Shown: positions 11,084-21,641 of the stretch, in pieces
Numbering within the stretch: position 1 is the stretch's first letter
Layout of the letters: the number at the start of each line of letters is the position of its first letter
NCBI GenBank assembly: GCA_001414345.1
Contig: LLCB01000135.1
Location: 1 to 64,000, forward strand
DNA length: 64,000 nt
From: Hymenoscyphus infarciens
Taxonomy: Eukaryota > Ascomycota > Leotiomycetes > Helotiales > Helotiaceae
Direction: 5' to 3'
The notes under the pieces: generated by a model
The model's input: the letters and a program-made list of their open reading frames with translations, nothing else
What the model was told of the DNA's origin: nothing
Database searches by the model: none
Program-made: the position numbers and the translations under genes

Positions 11084-12570
11084 GGAGAAGTGCAGTTTTT
11101 GGAGCCAACGAATGACGAAGACACGAAACTGGAACACGACGACACGACACACATGTTTGCTACATTGCTATTTACCAAATATATTCGACATCACGACACA
11201 TAAGGGAAAAAAGATTGCGTTTTGGGGATTTGGGCAGATTATTGATTAAGAGGGGGTTAACTATGGCTTTTTTTGCTGGCTTGGGGTTTGGGAATGGTGG
11301 AAGTTGGGTCTGGAGTGGCACTGCAGTCGAGAGGACGAGAGTCGAGAAATATATCGCTGGGATGAGGTGGGTGTTGAATTATTATGCTTATTCTTGCTTG
11401 GTTGGGGATGGAGTAGGGGATCTTTTTGGGAAGTAGGGTGTTTGAAGAGCTTGCTTGGGGGTTAGGGGGTTGAGTTGAGGGAGTTGAGATTATCACACCT
11501 CTAAATTTCTAATAGATTAGACGGAGCTTCTACTATTTTGCTTCGTGGATGATGATGAAACGGGGAAGAATTAAATACGAAATACATGTCACTGAATAAG
11601 TGGATGGTTTTATTTGATGGTTTTATTTGATGGTTTTTGTCAGTGGTTTTTGGTGGTGATTATGGGAGTGTAAGTGAAGCATTCACATGCATTTTTTTGG
11701 CCACTGAAGAGAGGAGCTTGGCTTACTCAAACACTAGCCAGTAAGCCAAGCTTCCAAAATTTTGGGGGCCAAAAGAAGTTAGCTGCCAGTAAGATGTTGA
11801 TTGAGCGGTAAGCTGATAAAATGTTGGGGAGTAAGGTATTGCATGAGCGGTAAGCTGGAGAATTTTTGGGGCCCGAAAATAAGGATAAGCTGTTAATTGA
11901 GCAGTGAGCAAGCTAAGTATTGGGAGCCAAAAATGTGTTTCCGAGTAAGCTGCCAACTGACCAGTAAACCGTACGGAGGCATGGTTTACAGTATGAAACT
12001 ACGGAGTATAGGCTTGCTGCCCTGTAAACTGCTCTGAAGGATAAATCTGAGTGGACCTCCCTGCAATTCAAAATTCCGGGACGGAAGGCTGGCACTAGTT
12101 TCTATACTTTTAATAACTTCATCGCGGGCCGGCGGTAGGTGGTTTATCAATAGCAAGAAACTCACATTTCCCGACCTCGAGCTTCCAGAGGATCTTTGAG
12201 AGAGAATAAGTCGCTAGAGGAAGTGATAAGAAGGGGAAAATTACATAGGGAAAAGTAGGGGTAGAGGCGGAATTAGCGCAAGAGACAGCATTCGACGATG
12301 CTTGATTACTGAACTGGAGACATGCTTTTTTGAATTGGGGTATGAATCTTGGGCCTTATTCGCACGGGATGGCTTCACCAACAATCACTCCCCAGCAAAC
12401 CATATCACAATTTTCGATCGAGGGGGCCCGAAAGTTTTAGGTCTAAAATTTTTCATTTTTATCTTGTTTAATCATAGTCTCTCGTCACACCATCTCACCA
12501 TGCCTCCAATCATAATTCATCACTTTTCAACTCCCACCACCCAACTCACTCCCCACCTTCTCTACCACAT
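11084..12570. other. Intergenic between convergent KAR5 and MET10
   Basis: This is the 3' side of both genes. It contains a TGGTTTTATTTGA-type short tandem (about 11603-11640) and the degenerate repeat described at 11735-11965. The ORFs 11215-11436 and 12302-12574 have no recognisable content. Confidence 0.5.
11735..11965. repeat. Degenerate interspersed tandem repeat (GTAAGCTG / TTGAGCRGTRAGC words)
   Basis: The words GTAAGC, TTGAGCGGTAAGCTG, ATGAGCGGTAAGCTG and TTGAGCAGTGAGCAAGC recur every 30-60 bp, alternating with TTTTGGGGGCC, TTTTTGGGGCCC and TATTGGGAGCC. On the minus strand this produces a repeated QLTA peptide, but the ORF is only 77 codons and is not believed. Origin unknown. Confidence 0.55.
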
Positions 12571-15500
12571 CTAATAAACCTCCAAAACATATCTCAACCC
12601 CTCCTTCAATCTCTCAATCTCCTTCTTAGCATCAACCTTCTTCCCCCTGCCCGTCCCCTCCTTCAAAATCGCCTCCTCAAGCACCTCCGTAACATCAGGA
12701 ACCGGCCACGTAGGCCCACAAAGATAAAATGCTCCTTCCTCCTTAATATAAGCCTCCACAATCGCATCGATACTCTCGCGCATGCGATCCTGGATGTATA
12801 TCTTCTCCTTTTGGTCTCTACTAAATGCGCGACCGAGAAGTGTGATGACTCCGGCATCTTGGTAGGCTTCCCATTCTTCACCGTATAGGTATTCTTCGCG
12901 TTGGTGCCGGGAACCCATGTAGAGGAGGATGGAACCGATTTCGATGCCTTGAGCTTTCTGCATAGCGCGGTATTGCACGAACGCACGGAAGGGAGCGAGT
13001 CCTGTGCCGAGACCGGCCATGATGAGGGGTGAGGTGTCTTTGGCTGGTAGCTTCATGACGGAGGGTTTTACTGATGCTGTGACCTTCGCGCCGACTGGGA
13101 GATCAGAGAGGTACTTTGTAGCTTGTCCGAAACGATCCCTTCCTTGAGGGTCCACCCAAGAGACCACAACGATCATGAGAGCGACGGTTGTAGGATTAAC
13201 CATTTGCGACGAGGCAATGGAGTATTCTCTTCGCTTCATGGGGGAAACGATGTTCACGATATCGTGGAAGGAAGGGCGTGCGGATTTGAATTCTAGGAGA
13301 ATATCGGCGTAGGTTATAGTGTCTACCTCCGCGCGACGTTTGAATTCGTTTGCGCCCTCTGGACCGCCTAGGGTGAGCAGTTCCTTTTTCTCATTTTCAT
13401 CGGAGGCGAAGTCGGCGAGGGCTTCGTAGAAACGCTTTGGTGGTTTGCCAAAGATGTCGATGTTTTGAATGAGGGATTGGAAGACGGTGCGGGTGTCGAG
13501 GATAGAAGGATCCTCGCGCGATGGGACTTCGACGATGTCGGAGCCGTTGAGACCGTACCATTCTATGAATTGGTTGACTTGATCGACATCATTCTCGGCG
13601 TGGATTCCGAGGGCTTCGCCAATGTTGTAAGTTAGACCGGATTGTCCGAGGTCAAATTCGATGTGGAAGATGTTACGGTCGTATGTAAGTGGAGTCAAAC
13701 GACGGTTCTCTTGGACAGTGATTTCATATGTCTTTGTAGTCAAGTCAGGTCGAAGGGTAGTGGTGGTACCATAGGCTTCTTTGAAAGCAAGACCCTTTGC
13801 AGCTGATTGCCAATCACGTAGAAGAGCTGGTTCTTGCTTGTCCTCCTTCTCAAAACCGGTGAAACTGGTAGACTTGATGGTTCGTGGAAGATCAGAAACT
13901 TCGGCGTCGACGTCGACCTCACCCCATTGTCCTGGAATTTCAACTCGTCGAAGAGATTTATCCATATCAGAAGCAACTTCTTGTAATAGCTCCAATCCAC
14001 CATTGATCTGAGCGAGTTTTTGTGGTCCAGCTCCAGCGGAATCTGGCTGAGCAACCTTGAGGAATGCAACTTCGATCAGTAAAGCCTCAACTGCAGAGTC
14101 CTTCTCAACGGCAGCGGAAAGAGTGGTATCAAGAACAATCAATTGAATGTTTCTGAACTTGATATCGTTTCTGATAGCCGAAGAAAGCTTCTTCTCCAAA
14201 TCCTCATCCTTGGCGCCTGGAAGCTTCACAATGATCTTTCCGTTGGTCTTGACGTTGCTAACGATGGCGATTTCTTTCAAGAGCTTCTCGTCACCAACAT
14301 AGACGACGTCGGCAAACTCAATTGGGTAGTATGCTTCGATGGTTTGTTTGGAGCTGCGAATGTCGGTTCGTACAATACCGCCTTGGACAAGGTTGTCGTG
14401 AGTTTGATTGAGAACCACATTGTTGGTGGGATCTTCTGAAAGCAATTTGCTTACGGCTGATGGAGCTGTTGCAGCTGCGGAATCCTCAAAGTCCCAGAAT
14501 GTATATTGCTTGACCTTCTCAACAGAAAGTAGTTGAATTTGCTCAGCCTCAGAATCCTTGCCAGCTGATGGGTCAAGAATGGAATTGATGAAAGCCGGCG
14601 TGACTGGCTCTGAGCGAGCATATTTTCGGTCAAGAACGGAAGGACTTGTTGAGAATTTGTCGGAGAAAACTGTGGCGGCCAAAACATCCTCATAAAGGTT
14701 GGAGTGGGTAAACTCGTCAGATACAGCAGACTGGTCCAAAACTTGACCGAGAACAAGAATGTTCTGGACCGAAGCGGGCAAGGAGTTCAGAAATGCTTCC
14801 TCGGAAAATGGTCTGTAAACTCGTACATTGATGACACCAATTTTCTTGCCCTCACCAGCCAATTTTTCGCCAATTTGCTTTGCGATTGAGGCTTCGACAC
14901 TTCCAAATACAACCAAGACGGTCTCTGCAAAAGCGTGACCAGAGTAATCGAAGAGGTTGTAATCAGTCCCAAGCTCATTGTTTAATGCAGCGAGCAATTG
15001 AGTGACCTTGGTTTCAGCATCGGCTTTCTTGCTGGCCTTGGAAAGCACACTCAAAACATTGTTATATGTAGCGCTCAAGCCAGCCTGACTGGCAACATCA
15101 ACAACACGAAGAGTGTCACGACCGACATTTATACCATCATATATATGAATAGTTGGTAAAACGCTAGCGATAACCGTAGAGAACAAGGCCATATGCTGGA
15201 TCTCATACGCAGACGAGCTAGAAACAAGCCCCAAGCCCAACTCCTCGGCAATTGTCAAGGCCGTAGCATAATCAGTGACCAAACCCCCGGATGGGCCTGG
15301 CGCATAATCGACTGCAGCAACATGGGCAACGAATGGATTGGCAACCGAGTAAAGTAGTGCAAGCTGGTCGAGTGCGGCCCGCAGGCTATGCAAGCTGGAA
15401 GAAGAGGCTAAAAGGGACTGGGGAATATGTCTCTTGGCAAGATCAAAATCTTTGGAGAACATATATCCGAGAGCGATTGATCCTGCGCCAGAACGTGTCT

Positions 15501-15934
15501 GCATAGGCGCCACTTGTGTAGTGTAGCCATTGTTATTTGGAATGTTTTGTGCTGACCAATTCTTTACTGCGATGTCCAGGTCAAAGGATTCGGGGGAGTA
15601 GGAGAAGATTTTGTCGGAGAGAGCATATGCTACTTGTTGGGTGAGGGTTTGGGCAGTGATGTAGGTTGGGCCGCTGATGGATGCGAAATCAATGGGTTGT
15701 CCAAATGGTAGACTTGAGGATTTGGAGTTGAATTTTCGGAAGGAGGATGTTTCGTCTTCGGTGTTCCAAGTGCTTGCGAGAACCGGACCTCCAGCGGGTT
15801 CCTAAAAAAGAGTTAGAAATATAACATGCGACTAGGATTTTCAGTCTTACCAGTCTCTTGGGCGTAGGAAGTTGCCCGTCAGAACCTCTCTTCTTGCCTT
15901 TGGAAGGCGTGTCAACATCCATAGGTTCACCCAT
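12571..15934 (-). CDS. MET10: Sulfite reductase [NADPH] flavoprotein component (alpha subunit)
   Basis: Two exons (15851-15934, 12571-15801) give 1104 residues. Exon 1 encodes MGEPMDVDTPSKGKKRGS and joins at LPTPKRL/EPAGG; an in-frame upstream ATG at 16021 exists but reads like leader sequence. The N-terminal half resembles the gamma domain of pyruvate:ferredoxin oxidoreductase (QPIDFASISGPTYITAQTL; TRSGAGSIALGYM). The C-terminal half is a ferredoxin-reductase module. FAD-binding RREYSIASS and the NADPH-binding blocks GLGTGLAPFRAFVQYR and LLYMGSRHQREEYLYGEEW are visible, with a terminal aromatic (LRYVLEVY). No flavodoxin/FMN domain is seen, as expected for fungal Met10. It reduces sulfite to sulfide together with the sirohaem subunit Met5 in cysteine/methionine synthesis. 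Length is normal for the family. Confidence 0.95.
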
Positions 15935-16572
15935 TGCGAAGGTAGTTCGGATCACAAGTTGACCCAGAAGCTGAAGGAATGAAGGGAAGTGAGGGATGAG
16001 ATTCGATCGCAAACCCGGCAAACTTGTGCAAGGCCGAGGAGGAAGGCTGAGAAAAAGTTTGGGGAAGAGAGGGCAAGAAAAAAAAGGCGGGATGGGATGA
16101 TGCTGATAGTAAACTTAGACTAGGGAAGGATTGGAAATCTACTCGAGTAAGTGGGGGACGAGTAGTAGGAGAAGGCAGCCTAGTTGTATTATCGGAGCTA
16201 AAAAGGTCTAGAGCAGCTGAGTACCTAGACCTAGGTATGCGCTTAGACTGACTACTAGACTACTCCGCGATGGAAACTTCCTCTATGAGGTCAACAAGGG
16301 ACGAATTGGCTTGACGGCTTCCAAGCACCCTGAATAAAAGGCTCTTTCTCCCTACTTACGGCTTATTCTTTCTTTAACCATAGAGAGTCAAACAGAATGG
16401 GATACTGGCAATTGTAAAGACTGGCGACAGCGTAAGCCATTCGAGGGGCATTGGCTTTGTTGTTGAAGCAAGTAAAATGACATTGTCACGAGAAATGACA
16501 CCTTATTTCTTCATCCCTGTCTATGGAGCCGAAATCGCCACGACCCCTGAGAAAATCATGATTGCGTGACTA

Positions 16573-16580
16573 CACGTGAC
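16573..16580. promoter_or_regulatory. CACGTGAC box upstream of MET10
   Basis: A palindromic CACGTG core followed by AC lies about 640 bp upstream of the MET10 start and 560 bp upstream of FMP52. CACGTGA is the established Cbf1/Met4-type sulfur-regulon element in yeasts, so control of MET10 is plausible. A single short match cannot prove it. Confidence 0.4.
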
Positions 16581-17028
16581 TTAGCCCTTCTCCCAGTCAG
16601 GTTGTGACGGGAGGTAAAGAAGAACCAATTGGTTTGCTTCATTGCAAGGCTGAAAAGCGGAGATACTCTTGTCAGCCTTGCTTACTTTCCGTAAAGTAGC
16701 TTCCGATTTACGGGCCGAACTTATCAGCCAACAGCCAAGCACCCAAGGCATCTTCGGCTTCTAACCACGATCTAACGGAGGAACAGGCGGATTTAAGGTT
16801 CGCTAAATATCCTCATCACAATTGGTTTAGAAGGAAAAGCACAGTCTTCCGTTATTCATCATGTCCGTCGGCAGGATCAATAAGGGGCAGCTTCGTGGTG
16901 AGTTTGCTGTGAATTCTACCTCCGCATCTTGTCTAGGCATCATACGACAAGGTAGGTCAATCATACCCATACCCAACTAAGTATATATCTCTTCACTTCC
17001 CTTCGACATTTTCTTCTCAATTTGTTTC

Positions 17029-17071
17029 ATCAACACCATCAACATCAACATCAACATCAACATCAACATCC
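17029..17071 (+). repeat. ATCAAC hexanucleotide microsatellite in the FMP52 leader
   Basis: About six tandem copies of ATCAAC lie some 70 bp upstream of the FMP52 start, so probably in its 5' untranslated leader. Confidence 0.8.
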
Positions 17072-17140
17072 ACAACCACACTTCCATACAACAATCAATC
17101 CACAAACAACTCACACCACATCATTCAATCTCATTTCACA

Positions 17141-17876
17141 ATGACTTCCGCCGCAGTAGTAGGCTCCACCGGCCTCGTCGTATGTTCTCTCCTCCCCAAT
17201 CTAGAACAGTCACTAATGAATGTCCCAGGGCTCACATATCCTCTCAACCCTCCTCGCACTCCCCAAAGTCTCCTCAATAACCACCTTTTCCCGCCGCGAA
17301 CCCTCAGCAAAGGATGCCAAACTCCACCCCGTCGCAGACCCCGAGTCTTCCAATTGGGCTCCCAAGCTCTCCGCCATCGCCCCACCCCCCTCAATCTTCT
17401 TCTCCGCGCTCGGAACGACCAAAGCACAAGCCGGCAGCATAGCAGCCCAACGAGCAATAGACTACGACCTCAACCTCTCCCTCGCGAAAACCGCATTATC
17501 GTCCGGCGTAAAAGTCTACGTCCTGATCTCCACGGGCGGCGCGAATTCTAAATCTTTCATGCCGTATCCCAAAATGAAGGGGGAGCTTGAGGAGGCGGTT
17601 AAGGAGTTGGGCTTTGAACATACTATTATTCTTCGGCCGGGTCTGATTGTGGGGGATAGAAATGAGTCTAGACCTGCGGAGTGGGTTTTCCGCAAGTTGG
17701 CAGGCGGGATGGGCATGTTTGGACATGTGTTTAAGGATGTTTGGGCGCAGGATGCGGAGGTGATTGCTAAGGCGGCTGTTAGTGCTGGACTCAAGGCGGT
17801 GGAGGGGGGTGAGAAGTTGATTCAGTTGGGGCAGTCTGATATTGTGAGACTTGGGAGGACTGAGTGGAAGGCTTAG
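17141..17876 (+). CDS. FMP52: Protein FMP52, mitochondrial (NAD(P)-binding, SDR/TIP30-like)
   Basis: Two exons (17141-17179, 17229-17876) give 228 residues, the usual FMP52 size. The nucleotide-binding glycine motif GSTGLVGSHIL is assembled across the 49 bp intron (MTSAAVVGSTGLV/GSHILSTLL), which confirms the splice. Further family blocks are FFSALGTTKAQAGS, VLISTGGANSKSFMPYPKMK (YxxxK-like) and IILRPGLIVGDRNESRPAEW. Fmp52 localises to mitochondria in yeast; its biochemical role is unknown. The gene is divergent from MET10 across 1.2 kb. Confidence 0.9.
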
Positions 17877-19395
17877 GTCTTTTTGCGATATGACAAGACG
17901 GGGGAATAGTGGCTTGGGATCAGAGATTCGGATTTAGGGCCCGGCGTTGGACTTTTGATTGTAGTGCGGATATCCTAGCCAATTGATTTACGTTTTATCG
18001 AAGGCCGTTTTCGTTTGGCCAGGTTTTTCGTTATATTCTTGCTTCATGGGAGTTTCTTTTGACAACCTTCTTCAGTGGTCAGGCGCCTATTGTCGAAAGA
18101 ATCTAAAGGCATTAACACACTTTCTTTTGTTGATTTCCAGGCTTTTCCCTTTCGCGCTCAGCTCTCATGTTGGTAGCAAAGTGGTCAAGTGGGCTTGTGA
18201 AATTCTCGAATTCCGATTCTGATCATCATTCTCAAGAATTGAAGTTCCCTGAAACCCAAGCTTTGGTAAAAACAAACCAGCCCTTGATCAAATTCACTTC
18301 TTCTGAGATGTTGTTTCAATCGTCTCGAATAATATTTTGTGGAGTAGGTGTGGGGGATTTATGACTAAACCTTTCCCCGATATGCTTTTCTCTGTATAAT
18401 ATATCTCTAAGAAGGTATTTCTATACATATTTCCGTGGATTATTTCCAAGTAGATATCTCCGAGTTATTCTCTTAAAAAATTTTGAGTAGATATGTCCTA
18501 GTGTATATTTCTGTTAATCTCATTTATATTTCCGAAGACCTATTTCCACATAGTTTCGGAGATATTTTAAGCAGACCCTCTCTTTTATTTTTCGGGAACA
18601 GTGGTTCATCTCTAGGCACGCTTGAATCTAACGCTTAGGGCATCAACTTACCGTTCATAGGGAGGTCGACGAACAAGAAGCCTTCAGGGCTTACAGGCTA
18701 CCAAGCCTCAATTGTTGACTGTTCAATTCAGTGGAAATTTTAAATCATTCTCTACTAGGGCGCATCTCATTTAGCATCCAAGCCTAACGTATTCAATGCA
18801 CTATCATGCAACACTGCCTTCTGCCCTCATCACCGCTGAACAGCTAAAGCAGAATTTTTTTCTGTGATTTGGAACACTAATCTTGTTTTCCGATTCGATT
18901 TTCTGGGATACGACCTAGGGTTTTGATATAATAAGACGCCGCACACCCTACGGCGGACCACTGATCGTGGCAATTTCTACTATAATCTATGTTAGGCCGT
19001 TTCAAAACAGGGCGTGCTCATTTCCAGGTTTATAAGCTTTTGGATTAGGAAGATTGTTTCGAGCTTTCTTCTAAGTCCAAAGGATCAAGTGTGATTTTTC
19101 TACCTAACACCCAAATCAACACTTAGTAGTCCCGAGTTGATATTCTGTACTAAGTCTTGCCTCTCAAATCAACCCTAGAAAATTGGTTCTACACCTACTA
19201 CATTTACATCAACATTGAAGAAAAAATTCGGTCATGTGCTGCCTAATCAGAGTGATTAACCATTAAGGGCTTTTCACGTCAATTGACTATCTCGATAGAC
19301 GTTTCTCAGTTGTTAAGTGATAGTAAAAAGATGAATTCAGTGAACGCACTCAAACCCGCAATCGCAATCCTATCCAAAATCACTCCCGGTGTAGC
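17877..19395. other. Gene-free stretch
   Basis: No supported gene. The ORFs 17983-18222 and 18167-18364 lack recognisable content. A degenerate repeat occupies 18385-18570 and a RIP block begins at about 19400. Confidence 0.5.
18385..18570 (-). repeat. Degenerate TATTTCCGAG repeat array
   Basis: Words such as TATCTCCGAG, TATTTCCGAAG, TATTTCCAAG, TATTTCCACA and TTCGGAGATA recur every 20-40 bp. They are the reverse complement of the CTCGGAAATA words at 54465-54785, so the same family seems present on opposite strands. The inverted words could pair into hairpins. Confidence 0.5.
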
Positions 19396-19399
19396 TAAC

Positions 19400-20360
19400 G
19401 TCATTTAATAACTATTAAAACAGCGGCTCGATAATGATAACCTATAGATCTTATTAAACTAAAAAGTAGATTTAAGATACACCTCTAAAGAAAGAGCTTA
19501 GAAGTACTTCTATAGACTTCTAGAGTTATATTCTAGTTATAGACTAGACTCGACTAGCTAGTTATATAATCTTAGCTATATCTAGCTCTATTAGCTCGCT
19601 AGTACTAGCTTCGTTTAGAAGTAGTTATTTATATTATACTCTCTTTAGTTTATCGCTTAGTAATTCTAAATATAAGATAACTTAAATCTTTACTCTATTT
19701 TATCTATCTAGTAATAAGTTATATAAAATAGATATACTAGTATATTTTAAAACGTTCTATAATACTTACTATTTAAAGCTTTATTTTTCTTAGAAATAAC
19801 TTTAACTAATTAAGTTTCTTTATATTTATAGTACTACTAGTATTATTTAGATTAGATATAGTTCTTATATATAATAAAAATATACTACTTCTTTAGTAAA
19901 AAAATAGACTTATAAATAATAATAGAATATTATAAAGAACGAGCTACTTAGATCTATAGTTATTTATTAAAAAAGATTCTTCTGTTTTTTTAGAGTATTT
20001 TCAAGACTAATATAAAGTTAAGATAATAAAGAACGCTTTTTAAAATAGATATCTTATAAAGAGTTTAGTAAATTCATTTCTAAGAGATAATTATTCTAGT
20101 TCTTTAGAGTAATTTATAGATTTAAATAAAGTTAAGTTTATAGAGGAATACTTTTAGAGAGAGATTTATTCAGTAAGTTGATCTAGAAAAAGAATTTAAG
20201 CTACGCTTTTAGAATAGCTTAAATACTTAAATAATAATAAAATAAAATTAAAAGCTCTTGAAAATAAGTTAACACTAATTTTCAAGTAATTTGCTTCAAA
20301 GAAAGCAATTTTCTAACTATTTTTATATAAAGTAAATAGTAAGACGATGATAAGACGATA
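19400..20360. mobile_element. RIP-degraded AT-rich relic
   Basis: About 0.95 kb of very AT-rich sequence with stops in all frames and sharp borders against normal DNA (left near CGTCATTTAATAAC, right near AAGACGATGATAAGACG). No LTR, inverted repeat or protein motif could be made out, so the class is unknown. Confidence 0.65.
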
Positions 20361-20459
20361 CTTGACATAAACTTGGAATTGTCAAAGTCACTTGGAAATG
20401 TGGGGCTATAGTTGTTGAAGCGATCGATTGAAAAAGGTAACTAATCATACAAAACACTC

Positions 20460-21641
20460 TCATTCTCTGGTTCTTGGAGATTTGAAGTAGACTCTCGCAG
20501 CGGGGTCTTTTGCCTTCCGTTTGGTACCAGCGCTGTTTTTCCGAGCTGGGGGAGGGAAGTTGTAAGCTCCCTCACCCCATCTTGGTTCAACAACAACGCG
20601 AGGTACCGTTGGAGTTGGTCGAATACCAATCGAGAATGGTCGGAAGATTGACTCCTCCCCGACTGTTCGCACCGCTGCGAGATTCTTCTTCTCCTCTCCT
20701 CCCCCACTCAAACCTCCCTCTGAAACTCCTCCAATCACCCCCTCCCCACGCGTCAACTGCTCTCTACCTCCCACTACGCCATTATCCACCTCATCTACCA
20801 CCCTTCCATCCTTCCGCTCACCACTTCCCGCCTCTAGTAAGGCATCCGCCTCCTCCCCTGCACCTCCAACCCTCGTCTCCTCCGCCTCAGAACCCTCCTT
20901 CAACTCGTGATCCTCCCTCTCAAGTCTCGCAACCTGACCTTGAAGTCTGGCAATGAGCCTTACCTGCTCCGCAATTCTGTCGTCCTTCAACTCCAACTTT
21001 GCTTCGCACTCCCCATTCGCTTGTTCAACCCTTGCAGCAGCAATCTTCTCTCCCCTTTCCATGAGGCCCATGAATCGCTGGGTCTGGTCTTTCAATCGGC
21101 CAATGTCCTTTTTCAAATCCCCTGCCTCTAGTTGCGCCGATTTTCGACTGGCGTCGCTGTCCTTGAGTTCATTTCGTGAGTTACGAACCAATTGCTTGTA
21201 CCGCTTTCGTCGTTCACCAAACTCGCTGATCTTGGAGCGCTGATCAGCTATCGTAGCCTGCTGACCAGCGATGGAAGTTGACTGATCGTGATTTTGTCTT
21301 GTCAAGGTGGAAATTTGGCGCTCCATGGCATTGATCGTGTGTTGTTGGCCTTCAAGCATCTGCTGTTGACTCGTAATGGCGTCTGTGAGAGTGAGACGTT
21401 GGTGTTCAAAATCGGCGCGTTGGTTGTCTGCCTCGTGGCTTTGGCGATCGTAATCAGCTTCAAGGACCTTGTACAATTGATTGATCTCTGCCCATCCGTG
21501 GAAACCAGTTCTGACCAGGAAACGAAGTTGTGTCAATTCGGAGCTGCCTTGCTGCGGTACTGGATCACCTTGGTAGAACTCCCAAAGGTTGAACTTGTTG
21601 TTTGGATTGTTGAGTAGGTGCGCCATTGTGAAGAGAGGCAT
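20460..21641 (-). CDS. Hypothetical coiled-coil protein
   Basis: A single open frame of 393 residues from the ATG at 21641 (MPLFTMAHLLNNPNNKFNLW). The frame stays open upstream to 21839, but that part is low-complexity. A short conserved-looking N-terminal block (NLWEFYQGDPVPQQGSSEL) is followed by about 190 residues rich in Q, E, K and R with heptad character (residues 60-250), predicted to form a long coiled coil. A Gly/Glu-rich linker follows, then a basic proline-containing tail (PPPARKNSAGTKRKAKDPA) that could serve as a nuclear localisation signal. No enzymatic motif is visible and I do not recognise the family. There is no intron. Function unknown. Confidence 0.65.
   Translation of the reverse strand: MPLFTMAHLLNNPNNKFNLWEFYQGDPVPQQGSSELTQLRFLVRTGFHGWAEINQLYKVLEADYDRQSHEADNQRADFEHQRLTLTDAITSQQQMLEGQQHTINAMERQISTLTRQNHDQSTSIAGQQATIADQRSKISEFGERRKRYKQLVRNSRNELKDSDASRKSAQLEAGDLKKDIGRLKDQTQRFMGLMERGEKIAAARVEQANGECEAKLELKDDRIAEQVRLIARLQGQVARLEREDHELKEGSEAEETRVGGAGEEADALLEAGSGERKDGRVVDEVDNGVVGGREQLTRGEGVIGGVSEGGLSGGGEEKKNLAAVRTVGEESIFRPFSIGIRPTPTVPRVVVEPRWGEGAYNFPPPARKNSAGTKRKAKDPAARVYFKSPRTRE

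Noticed and set aside
16861..16900. Short ATG-started segment with a GTGAGT donor before FMP52
   Set aside because: It could be a small exon or an upstream ORF, but no continuation in frame was found; FMP52 is complete without it.
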